DNA of 47,043 nucleotides from Chitinophagaceae bacterium T5-Br10_B2g13 (GCA_001564065.1 LKNA01000016.1:1-47043), one strand, 5' to 3'; numbered from the stretch's first letter, positions 1 through 9,065 are shown. The notes: generated by a model not told the origin, from the letters alone. Numbers and translations are program-made.

Positions 1-1104
1 AACCGAATAGAGACGGAGCGAGTGCGTGGATTTGAAACAGCACGGGATTTCACCTCATCCCTCAATTTCAGCACAACCTTTTATGGAATATCACAACTGA
101 GTATTGGAAATTTTGAAGGGTTGAGGCATACCGTTAGGCCAAATATCAGCTTCAGTTACAGCCCTGATTTTTCTGATGATTTCTGGGGCTACTACAGGGA
201 AGTTCAGTCCAGCCCTGACGGCAATACCCAGCGTTACTCTATCTTTGAAGATGAAATATTTCGCGGACCCGGTGCCGGAGAGCAACAAACTATGTCTTTT
301 GGTATCACCAATATCTTAGAAACCAAACAGGTAAAACGGGATTCAACCGGGGAAGTTCAATCCACAAATTTACGGCTTATTGATAACCTGTCTGTCAACT
401 CCAGCTACAATTTTGCCGCAGACAGCCTAAATTTTGGCAGAGTAAGTATGTCTCTCTCATCAAGGGTAATTGACGGATTACGGATTTCGGCAAATGCCAA
501 CTATTCTGTCTACTCACGGGATGAAAACGGCCGGGAGATCAACACGTTTATCTGGGAAGAGAGTAACAAATATTTGCAGCCGCTTAGTTATACCTTAAAT
601 CTTTCAACCAGCTTTAGCGGAGGCAGCCGGGGACCCCGAATTACCACACCTCCCTACCGGCCATACGATCCATTAGATCAAACCTTTTTCAGTCCTGTAG
701 ATCAGCGGTTCAATTTACAGCCGGTGCAGAGAACCGACTCTCCCTGGAGTGTAGGACTCGATTTCAGCTACAGGTGGAACTATCAATTTGGGCAGGATGC
801 CAGAAAAAGTGCGGTTTTAAATGCAAATAACATTCAATTTAACCTTACCCCAAAGTGGAGAGTAAGCACCCGGATTGGGTACGATTTCATCGAAAAGGAG
901 TTAACTCCATCACAGTTCAGTCTGCAACGAGATATGATTTGCTGGAACCTTTCATTTCAGTTCAATCCTTTTGGAGATTTTCAGTACTACTTCTTCAGGC
1001 TCTCCCTGTCAAGTTCACAAATTCAGGGACTATTCCAGAAATTGCCACTGCTTAATAACCTGGAAAGAAGTTCATCGCCTACCGGCCGAAATCCACGATT
1101 CTAA
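1..1104 (+). CDS. lptD: LptD-like outer-membrane protein, C-terminal part (5' truncated by window)
   Basis: The reading frame is open from the first base (a GTG at 22 is internal), so this is the 3' end of a larger gene. The protein is rich in alternating aromatic and polar beta-strand segments and ends in Phe, as outer-membrane barrels do. Stretches such as RHTVRPNISFSYSPDFSDDF, followed by a WGYY segment and a glycine-rich loop before an SFGITN strand, resemble the C-terminal barrel of the LPS-assembly protein LptD as found in Bacteroidota. LptD inserts lipopolysaccharide into the outer leaflet of the outer membrane. The N-terminal OstA-like domain would lie left of the window. It is convergent with ribE, with a small hairpin between them. 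Barrel identity is fairly sure; the specific LptD call is by resemblance only. Confidence 0.7.
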   Translation, partial: NRIETERVRGFETARDFTSSLNFSTTFYGISQLSIGNFEGLRHTVRPNISFSYSPDFSDDFWGYYREVQSSPDGNTQRYSIFEDEIFRGPGAGEQQTMSFGITNILETKQVKRDSTGEVQSTNLRLIDNLSVNSSYNFAADSLNFGRVSMSLSSRVIDGLRISANANYSVYSRDENGREINTFIWEESNKYLQPLSYTLNLSTSFSGGSRGPRITTPPYRPYDPLDQTFFSPVDQRFNLQPVQRTDSPWSVGLDFSYRWNYQFGQDARKSAVLNANNIQFNLTPKWRVSTRIGYDFIEKELTPSQFSLQRDMICWNLSFQFNPFGDFQYYFFRLSLSSSQIQGLFQKLPLLNNLERSSSPTGRNPRF

Positions 1105-1105
1105 A

Positions 1106-1122
1106 AGTGGGTCAGCCCCACT
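1106..1122. terminator. Small hairpin between convergent lptD-like gene and ribE
   Basis: A perfect 6-bp stem (AGTGGG / CCCACT) with a 5-nt loop starts two bases after the lptD-like stop codon. Read on the minus strand it is followed by a short TTTT run, so it could end ribE transcription as well as that of the gene on the plus strand. The stem is short and the T tract weak. Confidence 0.4.
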
Positions 1123-1160
1123 AGAAAACTTTCAGTATAACCTGAATTCTGTAAATCGAG

Positions 1161-1757
1161 TTACTTTCCTTCGCGATTCCGCAAATACTGAATGATATAC
1201 TTACCAAAAATATCGAACTCCAGGTTCATTCTGTCACCAACCTTTTTGGTGTGAAGATTTGTCTCGTCCCACGTGTATGGAATAATAGCTACCGTAAACT
1301 CATTCCCCTCATTCCGGGCAATGGTTAAACTGATGCCGTCAATCGCAATACTTCCCCGTCCCACGATATAATCTCTGTGCTCTTCAGGAAACTCAATGGT
1401 GATGAGCAAATCCGCGCCATCCTGTTCAATTTTTTTGACGGTACCGGTAGTATCCACATGTCCCTGCACGATATGCCCTTCTATTGCCTTTTCGAGCGTA
1501 AGAGATCGCTCTAAATTGACCGGATCACCTTCATTCAGATCACCTAAATTTGTTTTCCGAAGCGTTTCTTCCACACTCTGCACATTAAATGCTTCCTCAC
1601 TGTGAGACACCACAGTATGACAGACCCCATTTATGGCGATACTTTCATCGATATGCACATCATTTGCAAATGAGCATTTAATGGAAAGTTCCTGACCGCC
1701 CTTCATTTTTTTTAGATCTGTAACCTCACCTATTTCTGATACAATTCCTGTAAACAT
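1161..1757 (-). CDS. ribE: Riboflavin synthase, alpha subunit
   Basis: This enzyme converts two molecules of 6,7-dimethyl-8-ribityllumazine into riboflavin and a pyrimidinedione, the last step of riboflavin synthesis, in the cytoplasm. The N-terminus MFTGIVSEIGEV is the family hallmark. The two lumazine-binding repeats are visible at about residues 1-97 and 98-198: each starts with a similar FTGIV / GHIVQGHVDTTG module, and the second contains the SIAIDGISLTI segment that mirrors SIAINGVCHTV in the first. At 198 residues it has the usual length. It begins 4 bases after the ribD stop codon, so the two are co-transcribed. The name ribE is also used for lumazine synthase in some organisms; here it means the alpha-type synthase. 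Confidence 0.96.
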   Translation of the reverse strand: MFTGIVSEIGEVTDLKKMKGGQELSIKCSFANDVHIDESIAINGVCHTVVSHSEEAFNVQSVEETLRKTNLGDLNEGDPVNLERSLTLEKAIEGHIVQGHVDTTGTVKKIEQDGADLLITIEFPEEHRDYIVGRGSIAIDGISLTIARNEGNEFTVAIIPYTWDETNLHTKKVGDRMNLEFDIFGKYIIQYLRNREGK

Positions 1758-1761
1758 AATT

Positions 1762-2883
1762 CTACATATTTGCTGTTAATAACATATCCTTACCCGACTG
1801 TTGCCACGTAAAGTCACGAAATGGCCGAATATCTTCCATTCGGTTGATGTTTAAATTGATAATAGACTTGGCACCGCCGCCTAAAATTTTGGGTGCAATA
1901 AACAGTTGGAGTCTATCCACAAGGCCCTGCCTGAGTAACGCACTTGATAGCTGCTGCCCGCCTTCAACAAGAATAGAGTGAATTCCCGAGTCATAAATTT
2001 TGTGTAATGCTTCCCTAAGTGAAACATGGCCTGAATCATCTTTTTCGACGGTAATGATTTCACCGCGAAAATAGTTGCTCTGGAGCATTTTGAGCATGGG
2101 ATCCGCATCCTGTTGTGCCTTCTTTTTATTGTGAGTTACAATCATAGTTTTCTCCTCGAAAGAGTCTGAAAAAAGGTTCAGGTTCCTGGGAAGTTCAAAC
2201 GGGCCGTCCAGAACAACTCTTTTAGGCTGTCTCCCCTCAACCAGTCGCACAGTGAGCTGCGGATTATCATGTAATGCAGTGTTCCTCCCAACCAGTACCG
2301 CATCATCCTGGCTCCTCCATCGATGCACAAGCGTTCTGGACTCTTTACAGGAGATCCACTTCGAATCACCATTTGGTGCGGCAACATAGCCATCCGCGGT
2401 TTGGGCAACTTTAAGAGTAATAAAGGGCATGGATGTTTCCAGTGCATGCAGCCACTTTTCGTTTAGCTTTTCCGCCTCAGACTGCAACAGGCCAACCTCA
2501 ACCTGAATATTTTTCTCTTTTAAAAGCTCAATCCCCTTTCCATTTACATTTGGGTTGGGATCTTTCATAGCTACCAGAACTTTAGAGATGGGCAGATCGG
2601 CAAGCATATCTGCACATGGTGGCGTTTTTCCATGATGAGAACAAGGCTCCAGGGTCACATAAACGGTAGCGTCTTTCAACTTTTCAGAATCCTGAACTGA
2701 ACGAACAGCGTTTACCTCTGCATGAGCTTTACCGTATCTTTCATGGTAGCCTTCACCGATTATGTCTCCAGCTTTCGATACTATCACGCATCCAACCATC
2801 GGGTTGGGTGAAACATACCCCAAACCCTTTTCAGCCAGGCTGAGTGCACGCTGCATATAAATATGGTCCCGATTGTTGGCCAT
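1762..2883 (-). CDS. ribD: Bifunctional riboflavin biosynthesis deaminase/reductase RibD
   Basis: RibD carries out deamination of 2,5-diamino-6-ribosylamino-4(3H)-pyrimidinone 5'-phosphate and then NADPH-dependent reduction of the ribosyl side chain. The N-terminal CMP/dCMP-deaminase-type domain (about 1-145) has the zinc site complete: HAE with H54 and the proton-shuttle E56, then PCSHHGKTPPC with C81 and C90. The C-terminal reductase domain (about 150-373) shows VAQTADGYVA, a DNPQLTVR motif and the ILVEGG motif near the end, all typical. Its 373 residues match the family. It is the first gene of a ribD-ribE pair. The 97-bp gap upstream holds the terminator of the next gene and no recognisable FMN riboswitch. 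Confidence 0.96.
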   Translation of the reverse strand: MANNRDHIYMQRALSLAEKGLGYVSPNPMVGCVIVSKAGDIIGEGYHERYGKAHAEVNAVRSVQDSEKLKDATVYVTLEPCSHHGKTPPCADMLADLPISKVLVAMKDPNPNVNGKGIELLKEKNIQVEVGLLQSEAEKLNEKWLHALETSMPFITLKVAQTADGYVAAPNGDSKWISCKESRTLVHRWRSQDDAVLVGRNTALHDNPQLTVRLVEGRQPKRVVLDGPFELPRNLNLFSDSFEEKTMIVTHNKKKAQQDADPMLKMLQSNYFRGEIITVEKDDSGHVSLREALHKIYDSGIHSILVEGGQQLSSALLRQGLVDRLQLFIAPKILGGGAKSIINLNINRMEDIRPFRDFTWQQSGKDMLLTANM

Positions 2884-2922
2884 TTAACCTAAACGATTTT
2901 TTATTCTGATAAAGCTATCAAT

Positions 2923-2956
2923 AAAAAAAGGGTAAGAGAAATTCCCCTACCCTTTT
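2923..2956 (-). terminator. Rho-independent terminator after the ppiD-like gene
   Basis: Arms at 2926-2934 and 2948-2956 form a 9-bp stem (AAAAGGGTA / TACCCTTTT on either strand). Read on the minus strand the stem runs into a T tract, complement of the A run at 2923-2930. It lies 25 bp beyond the ppiD-like stop codon and before ribD, so it separates these two same-strand genes. Confidence 0.75.
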
Positions 2957-2980
2957 AAGATCATAAATAAATGTTAACTC

Positions 2981-4753
2981 TTAACGAAGAATCTGTCTGC
3001 GATTATCGCTGATGCTTGCGCCTTCACGTAATCTGTCGATAAACACTTCGTTGAAGGCCATGAACTTCTCCTGTTCCAATCGGTTTCTGATCTCAGATCG
3101 ATCAGCCGTAGTCATGTTTGCGGGATCAGCTTTATCAAGGCCTGTAACACGGACAACAAAAACAGCATTTTCGCCTTCAATTGCACCTGATGTCTGGCCC
3201 GGTTCCATTTCAAAAATGGCCCCGATCACGTTCAATTCACGCCCTGCGCCGGGTATCGTGGATCCGTTCATTCTTAAATCGCTTGCTGCCTGAATCTCCT
3301 TCTCAGAAGCTGCAGCCAGTGATTCTAAATCCTGATTCGTTTGCAGCATCTCCCGAACTCGATTTGCCATCACTTCTTTACGCTTCTGAGTTCGAACCGC
3401 GTTTTCCACTTGCGATCGGACTTCTTCAAAAGGTCGTGTTCCTTCGGGTGTTTTCTCAAGTAGTTGTGCAACGATAAACACATCGTCCAGTTCAATTGGA
3501 TCAGAAATTCTGTTTACACGGAGGTTTTCAAGAGCTCTTAGCGTCTGCTGACTTGCCCCCAGTCCCGGAATAAACGGGTTATCTTTGGTTGCGGTAGCCT
3601 CTCGAATCTCTAGTTCACGACGCTCTGCTTCTCCTTCAAATCCATCTGAAGAAGCGTAGAACTGGAACTCTTCCGCCCGTTCAGCCAACCGGTCAATTGT
3701 AGCAATAGGATCGGCCTCTACTCTGTAGGAGAGCACGGCAAACTTGATCTCATTCCCACGCTGATCGATTTTCTTAAAGGCATGTGGATCGCCACCAATC
3801 ATCACCACTTCAGATACTTCACCAATCTCCAGATCAATAACCGGACGGTATTCCTCCCGGATATCATCAATTGCAACAAAGCTGCCTCTGTATGGTATCA
3901 CAGACTGATATCGCAATACAAAAAGTGAGTCATTCACAGCATCCTCAAAAGCAGGAATCAAGTCCTGAACTTCCTGAATAGTGTTGGTCGTATCCTGAGA
4001 TGTTGGGGTTTTATCCCAGCTTACAAAACGAAACCGGTAGGTTTCGCTTCTTTGAAAACGGGAAGAGTTGTTTCTATAATATCTTCTCAGCTCATCATCG
4101 GTAATTGTAATTTCATCGTTCAGCACTTCGCTAAATGGAAATCTCACAAATTCGATGTCCGCAAAAGAGTTGGCGCGCACATATTCGTTTCTAATATCCA
4201 GAGAGCTAACCTGCATTCCGGATGAAATAAAGTTATTCAGCTTTTCCTGGCGTCTGTTTTCACGCAGCTGTTGCTCAATCATCATCCATATTTCGCTATT
4301 TTCAGGAGCTTCGATTGCTGCCCTCAGCGCAATACGATCAATCGTACCGTCTTCCTGCTGAAATTGCTGACGAATAAATGGAGCGGGATTATCACCGGTA
4401 ACCATGTTCATCAGCTCACTGTCTGTAACGGTAATTCCCAGCTCTGCAATTTGCTGTTCAATTAACCGTGCAGCAACGAGGTCTTCCCATGCTTGATTTT
4501 CGTACATAGCACGCATTTCGGGTGACATTGACCGGCCGGTTTGCTGGCTGAACTGGTCAGTGTAAAAGCTCACACGCTGATTGTATTCATCAAGCGAAAT
4601 TTCATCGCCATTAACCGTTCCTAAATTTCTGGGACCTACAGCGAGTGCGTCGAACACCTGCGTATCTGCCAGAACCCATAAAACACCAAACGAGAAAATC
4701 AGTATCCACAAAATTGATGCTGTACTGTTCCTCATTTTTTCCATTACACCCAT
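2981..4753 (-). CDS. ppiD: PpiD/SurA-type periplasmic peptidyl-prolyl isomerase-like folding factor
   Basis: A single N-terminal transmembrane segment (about residues 14-30, ASILWILIFSFGVLWVL) anchors the protein in the inner membrane with the rest periplasmic, as in PpiD. Residues 35-200 form a SurA_N-like helical region (NGDEISLDEYNQRV, then a long helix-rich stretch). The middle region has only the tail of a parvulin domain (GEVSEVVMIGGDPHAFKKID); the usual GGDLG core segment is not recognisable, so isomerase activity may be lost and the protein may act as a chaperone only. A C-terminal repeat-like region follows up to 590 residues, near the usual PpiD length of about 620. The start MGVMEKMRN could equally be the second or third Met; the upstream 130 bp is non-coding. 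Confidence 0.85.
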   Translation of the reverse strand: MGVMEKMRNSTASILWILIFSFGVLWVLADTQVFDALAVGPRNLGTVNGDEISLDEYNQRVSFYTDQFSQQTGRSMSPEMRAMYENQAWEDLVAARLIEQQIAELGITVTDSELMNMVTGDNPAPFIRQQFQQEDGTIDRIALRAAIEAPENSEIWMMIEQQLRENRRQEKLNNFISSGMQVSSLDIRNEYVRANSFADIEFVRFPFSEVLNDEITITDDELRRYYRNNSSRFQRSETYRFRFVSWDKTPTSQDTTNTIQEVQDLIPAFEDAVNDSLFVLRYQSVIPYRGSFVAIDDIREEYRPVIDLEIGEVSEVVMIGGDPHAFKKIDQRGNEIKFAVLSYRVEADPIATIDRLAERAEEFQFYASSDGFEGEAERRELEIREATATKDNPFIPGLGASQQTLRALENLRVNRISDPIELDDVFIVAQLLEKTPEGTRPFEEVRSQVENAVRTQKRKEVMANRVREMLQTNQDLESLAAASEKEIQAASDLRMNGSTIPGAGRELNVIGAIFEMEPGQTSGAIEGENAVFVVRVTGLDKADPANMTTADRSEIRNRLEQEKFMAFNEVFIDRLREGASISDNRRQILR

Positions 4754-4886
4754 GAGAAAAACCTCTGAATCTTCAATTTAAAAATTAAGTGTGAAAATAT
4801 ACTTTTTTTGAGCCTGAAAATATACGACAACACATCACGAACCGCAATTCAATGCTCAGATTGTAATATCAAACCAAACGGCATCA

Positions 4887-5810
4887 TTAAAATATTTCGA
4901 TGATGCTCATATGTCTAAGGTAACGTCCGGGATTCTCATTAATTCCCTTTACCAGCTCATTCATCTCTTTCGTTAGCTGATCCAGGTTATCGTATAACGA
5001 AGGGTCATTTACAAGTTTACCCACCGTTCCCTCACCGCGATTTACCTTATCCAGTATTTCATTCAGGTTAGCAGATGCCTCCTCAAGTTCAGTACGGACT
5101 TTATTGAGCTCATTAACATTCTCTTCCAATGAAGCAAGCAGGCTGTCAACACGCGGGCGGTTATCCGTTGTAAGTGTATCAAGTTGCATCATAGTTCGGG
5201 AGGCTGCGGATATTGCATCATCTATATCCGCCTGATTTTTTGCCAGCGTTTCTGATATAACCCTCATCGTAGCATCGGCATTTTTCAGAGTTTCATCAAC
5301 AGACGTTCTGGTATCATCATCCAGCGTTGCGTTAAGCTGGCGCAAAAACTGATTCAACTCAGAGAGAGATTCAGAAACATCCCCGGCAAGCTCCTCACCT
5401 TTGCTACCCAGTACTTCGGTAACTCCCTCAATATAGATCCCTTCAATTTCGCCACCATACTCGATATAATCTTCTGAATCCCCTAAATGAATGACGATCG
5501 ATTTACCTTCAACAATCCCCAAAGATGTAAGGTGGGCAACAGAATTATCAGGTATTTGCAACTCCTCATTCAACTGCATGGTAACCCTAACTCGATTTTC
5601 GGGGGTCAACCGAACCCGGCTAACTGATCCGATTTTAACACCTTTTAAATTCACCAAGCTTCCCCTGTTGATACCGTCACCACGATCAAAAACAGCTGAT
5701 ATTTCGAGCGTCTGTCGAAAAATGGGCACATCTCTCATAAACCGAAAACCTACAATGGCTACGATAATAGCCAGCAGAACGGTAAGTCCAATTTTTACTT
5801 CATTCTTCAT
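4887..5810 (-). CDS. mlaD: MCE-family (MlaD-like) substrate-binding protein
   Basis: The protein has one N-terminal membrane helix (about residues 6-22), then an MCE domain at about 35-115 containing the recognisable FDRGDGINRGSLVNLKGVKIGSV and the LGIVEGKSIVIHLG segments. The rest, to residue 307, is a long helical, probably coiled-coil tail rich in Asn, Asp and Leu (the LNQFLRQLNATLDD and VNELNKVRTELEEA regions). MCE proteins bind and pass phospholipids or other lipids across the periplasm, working with an ABC permease and ATPase, which are encoded directly upstream here. It starts 28 bp after the ATPase gene. The coiled-coil extension is longer than in E. coli MlaD (183 residues), which is common outside Proteobacteria. 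Confidence 0.9.
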   Translation of the reverse strand: MKNEVKIGLTVLLAIIVAIVGFRFMRDVPIFRQTLEISAVFDRGDGINRGSLVNLKGVKIGSVSRVRLTPENRVRVTMQLNEELQIPDNSVAHLTSLGIVEGKSIVIHLGDSEDYIEYGGEIEGIYIEGVTEVLGSKGEELAGDVSESLSELNQFLRQLNATLDDDTRTSVDETLKNADATMRVISETLAKNQADIDDAISAASRTMMQLDTLTTDNRPRVDSLLASLEENVNELNKVRTELEEASANLNEILDKVNRGEGTVGKLVNDPSLYDNLDQLTKEMNELVKGINENPGRYLRHMSIIEIF

Positions 5811-5838
5811 TTTTCATTTCATTTCATTTGTTCATAAC

Positions 5839-6573
5839 TCAAATTTGGTATTCACTCGCTTTGATAAAACTTATCAGTTCGCGGTGATCGCTGGATTTCA
5901 TATCCTCTACGGCTCCTGTCCAGCTTAGCTTCCCTTCGTCCAGAAAAGCAACTTTATCAGCAACCTCCAGTACACTGTGCATATCGTGCGTAACTACTAT
6001 CGATGTGATATCCAGGGTATCCGTCATACTGTTAATCAACTCATTAATTTCGTCTGCCGTTTTGGGATCCAGTCCTGAAGTAGGTTCATCGTACATAATA
6101 TATTCCGGTTTCAGTACAATGGCCCGCGCAATACCAACCCGCTTCCTCATCCCGCCGGAGAGTTCCGATGTTTCTTTATCAGCGGCATTTTCGAGATTTA
6201 CATATTCAAGAGACTGCATAACGTTATCCCGTATTTCCGCTTCTGTTTGGTTCGTAAAATAACGAAGCGGAAAAGCTACATTTTCAAATGTATTAATAGA
6301 ATCGAAAAGTGCAGAGCCCTGAAACAGTACGCCAAATTTCTGACGCATTATTCGTTTATCAACATAATCGAATTCAAAAATATTGCTTCCGTCAATTAGC
6401 ACCTTACCACTATCGGGCTCTAAAAGGGCGTTAATATGCTTTAGAAGTACAGATTTCCCACAGCCAGATCGGCCTATGATGGCCATCGTTTCACCATCGT
6501 GAATATTAAACGAGACATCCTCCCAAACCAGGAGGTCTCCAAAAGATTTTTTAAGCTGTTGAATTTCGATCAT
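5839..6573 (-). CDS. mlaF: MlaF-like ABC transporter ATP-binding protein
   Basis: This is the ATPase of the MCE lipid transporter. Starting from MIEIQQLKKSFGD, the Walker A motif GRSGCGKS is at residues 34-41, the signature LSGGMRKR and Walker B YIMYDEPTSGLDP follow, and the switch histidine is in VVTHD. The GMRKR variant of the signature is typical of Mla/Mkl-type ATPases. I chose the ATG at 6573 instead of an in-frame ATG 48 bases upstream. It gives the normal family N-terminus, and its ATG overlaps the permease TGA stop codon as ATGA, a classic translational-coupling arrangement. The product is 244 residues. Confidence 0.94.
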   Translation of the reverse strand: MIEIQQLKKSFGDLLVWEDVSFNIHDGETMAIIGRSGCGKSVLLKHINALLEPDSGKVLIDGSNIFEFDYVDKRIMRQKFGVLFQGSALFDSINTFENVAFPLRYFTNQTEAEIRDNVMQSLEYVNLENAADKETSELSGGMRKRVGIARAIVLKPEYIMYDEPTSGLDPKTADEINELINSMTDTLDITSIVVTHDMHSVLEVADKVAFLDEGKLSWTGAVEDMKSSDHRELISFIKASEYQI

Positions 6574-7307
6574 AGTAGTAGCGCCGCCAATAAGAAGTCT
6601 GCTAATAGAACTAGAATACAACCCAAAACTGTGGCATCCGTTGTGCTCTTTCCAACGCCCTCGGCTCCACCCCGGGCAAAATACCCTTTATAACACGAAA
6701 CGGATGTAATAATAAATCCGAACACAATCATTTTCACAAAACCGAAAATTACATTCCAGGGGTAAAAATACATTCGCGCACCCTGCAGAAAATCGGCCGG
6801 CGGTACCTGGCCTGAAAAGAACCCGGCGGCAACACCACCGGCAATACCAAAAACACTGGCCACAATGTAGAGCACCGGAAACATCAGGATACCTGCCAGA
6901 ACCCTTGGCACAACCAAAAATGAAACGGAATTAAAGCCCATCGACTCGAGTGCATCAATCTGTTCACTCACTCTCATCGTTCCAAGCTCAGTAGCTACCC
7001 TTGCACCCACTTTCCCTGCCAGAACAAGGCTGGAAATAACAGCGGCCAATTCAATCAATATGGATTCCGAAACAATGGCTCCTATTGTTGAAAGGGGGAT
7101 AAAAGCAGACTGCAGCTGGTAGGCCGACTGTAAGGTCATTACAGATCCTGTAAAAATTCCCGTAAGCATAATTATGGGAACAGAATCGTACCCTACTTTT
7201 ACAAGCTCCTGGAATAAATTCTTCCTGTAGGTGCTAAACTCCGTAGATGACCTTAGCGCTTGATAGAGTAGTGAACTATATTTTCCCAGTTCATTGAGAT
7301 AGTGCAT
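6570..7307 (-). CDS. mlaE: MlaE/YrbE-family ABC lipid transporter permease
   Basis: A 245-residue membrane protein with about five hydrophobic segments and the MlaE-type core: PIIMLTGIFTGSVMTLQSAYQL early on, then an ELG-type segment GARVATELGTMRVSEQIDALESMGF, which matches the conserved coupling region of this family. It is the membrane channel/dimer component working with the ATPase and MCE protein encoded downstream; all three form one operon in the order permease, ATPase, MCE. It is the first gene, facing away from aroC across a 238-bp gap with an inverted repeat. No mlaB or mlaC homologue is seen next to it, which is usual outside Proteobacteria. Confidence 0.93.
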   Translation of the reverse strand: MHYLNELGKYSSLLYQALRSSTEFSTYRKNLFQELVKVGYDSVPIIMLTGIFTGSVMTLQSAYQLQSAFIPLSTIGAIVSESILIELAAVISSLVLAGKVGARVATELGTMRVSEQIDALESMGFNSVSFLVVPRVLAGILMFPVLYIVASVFGIAGGVAAGFFSGQVPPADFLQGARMYFYPWNVIFGFVKMIVFGFIITSVSCYKGYFARGGAEGVGKSTTDATVLGCILVLLADFLLAALLL

Positions 7308-7426
7308 TTATGCGTCTAAACTAACATTAACCTGCATTCTTAAGCCGGCACTGTTTCATGGGTTTAAAGTCAACAATATTACAAAACTTTTATTCCAAAT
7401 GTGCTGTTAATTCAGGTGATACTTAC

Positions 7427-7465
7427 CTGACTATTCTCAAGTTTATATGATCCGAAAATAGTCAG
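7427..7465. promoter_or_regulatory. Inverted repeat in the divergent mlaE-aroC intergenic region
   Basis: Perfect 9-bp arms CTGACTATT (7427-7435) and AATAGTCAG (7457-7465) are separated by 21 bp. A related direct repeat, AAGTTTAT, occurs at the inner edge of the left arm and again just right of the right arm. The element is about 80 bp from the aroC start and about 120 bp from the mlaE start. It could be an operator or a transcribed hairpin; there is no T tract. Confidence 0.35.
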
Positions 7466-7545
7466 CCTTAAGTTTATGATAAGCACTTAGTACTCAAAAA
7501 TAGTATCTTCAGGCAACCGATTTTAACAGATAACCCCTACTATAG

Positions 7546-8727
7546 ATGTTTCGATACTTTACAGCCGGAGAATCTCACGGCCCCGGATTAACAGGAATAT
7601 TAGAAGGAGCACCCGCCGGCCTTCAACTCAGTGAAGATTTTATAGAACAGCACCTTGTTCGCCGACAAAAGGGATACGGCAGAGGCGGAAGAATGGCATT
7701 CGAAAAAGACAGAGCCATTATACAATCCGGTGTCCGTTTTGGTAAAACGACCGGAGCTCCCATAGCACTTTCAATGATTAATCGCGCTTTTGAAAAGGAC
7801 GACAGCAACTGGCCCAAAGTGATGGCTAAAGATGGCGAGCGTGGCGACGTTGAGCGAATTACCCTGCCTCGCCCCGGCCATGCAGATCTGGTAGGAGTGC
7901 AAAAATATCGGTTTGATGATATCCGGCCGGTCATTGAACGATCCAGTGCACGGGAAACCGCTATGCGTGTAGCCTGTTGTTCAATTACACGAGCCTTTCT
8001 GAAAGAGCTTGGCATTGAGATAGGCGGCCATGTTATTCAGATAGGCTCTGTTGGATATAAAGGGTGGGATGAGGTCCGATCCATCGCTGATCCCCTTTTT
8101 TCAAAAGGTGCCGAAACAATTTATAAAGAGGCTGACAAATCGGATGTTCGGTGCCTGCACAGTGAACTAAGCGCCGAGATGCGGGAAGAGATTAAACTTC
8201 GAAGAAAAGAGGGAACCTCACTCGGTGGGATTTACGAAATCGTAGTAACCGGTTTGCCTGCAGGTTTAGGCAGCTATGTACACTGGGACAGAAAGATAGA
8301 CGGACAGCTTGCACAGGCCATTTTAAGTACCCAGGCGATGAAAGGAGTTGAAATAGGTTTAGGGTTCGAAGCGGGCAGAAGCCGCGGACATGAAGTGCAC
8401 GACGAAATCACGTATGACGGACACTTCTCAAGACGTACCAACCGGGCCGGTGGTATTGAGGGAGGAATGACAACCGGAATGCCGGTTATACTCCGAGGCG
8501 TAATGAAGCCTATACCAACCATGATTAAGCCGCTGAGAACCGCCGATTTAGAAACTAAAAAGGAACAGGAAACCCGCTACGAAAGATCCGATGTTTGCGC
8601 CCTCCCCCGTGCGGTTGTTGTGGCAGAAAGCGTAATAGCTCCGGTAATTGCGAATGCCATACTAGAAAAGTTTGGTGGCGATTCCATGGAGGAAATAAAA
8701 TCTCGCTTTAAACAAAATGATCGATGA
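7546..8727 (+). CDS. aroC: Chorismate synthase
   Basis: Chorismate synthase eliminates phosphate from 5-enolpyruvylshikimate 3-phosphate to give chorismate, using reduced FMN. All family signatures are present: the N-terminal FRYFTAGESHGPG, the RPGHADLVGVQKY motif near residue 120, the SSARETAMRVACCSI motif, and MKPIPTMIKPL near residue 323. The basic and histidine-rich FMN/EPSP-binding surface expected of the family is visible. Length 393 is normal. It leads a tight plus-strand operon: the TPR gene starts inside its stop codon (ATGA). Confidence 0.97.
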   Translation: MFRYFTAGESHGPGLTGILEGAPAGLQLSEDFIEQHLVRRQKGYGRGGRMAFEKDRAIIQSGVRFGKTTGAPIALSMINRAFEKDDSNWPKVMAKDGERGDVERITLPRPGHADLVGVQKYRFDDIRPVIERSSARETAMRVACCSITRAFLKELGIEIGGHVIQIGSVGYKGWDEVRSIADPLFSKGAETIYKEADKSDVRCLHSELSAEMREEIKLRRKEGTSLGGIYEIVVTGLPAGLGSYVHWDRKIDGQLAQAILSTQAMKGVEIGLGFEAGRSRGHEVHDEITYDGHFSRRTNRAGGIEGGMTTGMPVILRGVMKPIPTMIKPLRTADLETKKEQETRYERSDVCALPRAVVVAESVIAPVIANAILEKFGGDSMEEIKSRFKQNDR

Positions 8728-9065
8728 GTTCTGAACAGCAAAAAATCAAACAGCTGGCTCTGAACATTAAAAAGAATCCTGAGGATTCCTTTTCAAAGTT
8801 TGCATTAGCGCTGGAACTCTTAAAAAGGGATCAGGTATCAAAGGCAATACTTCTTTTTGAGTCGATTTTAAAACAAGATCCTGATTACTTGGGCGTTTAT
8901 TATCATTTAGGTAAACTTTACCATCAAACAGGCAATGTTCAAAAGGCCGGTGAGTTATTTAGTAAAGGAATTACCTTAGCTGAAGAGCAAAAGAATAGCC
9001 GAACAAAATCTGAACTATCGGAAGCTCTTGAAACCCTAAAGATCGAAACGGACTATGACAGTTAG
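8724..9065 (+). CDS. Small TPR-repeat protein
   Basis: A 113-residue protein with two or three tetratricopeptide repeats, most clearly at residues about 20-50 (SKFALALELLKRDQVSKAILLFE) and 54-88 (YLGVYYHLGKLYHQTGNVQKAGELF). No signal peptide is visible, so it is probably a cytoplasmic protein-interaction module. The ATG overlaps the aroC stop by 4 bases and its own end overlaps the LysM gene by 11 bases, so the three are translationally coupled. I cannot assign a specific partner; the link to the peptidoglycan-related gene downstream is suggestive only. Confidence 0.8.
   Translation: MSSEQQKIKQLALNIKKNPEDSFSKFALALELLKRDQVSKAILLFESILKQDPDYLGVYYHLGKLYHQTGNVQKAGELFSKGITLAEEQKNSRTKSELSEALETLKIETDYDS

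Noticed and set aside
2884-2980. Possible FMN riboswitch upstream of ribD
   Set aside because: The gap is only 97 bp, has no RFN-type conserved segments, and is largely occupied by the terminator of the preceding gene.
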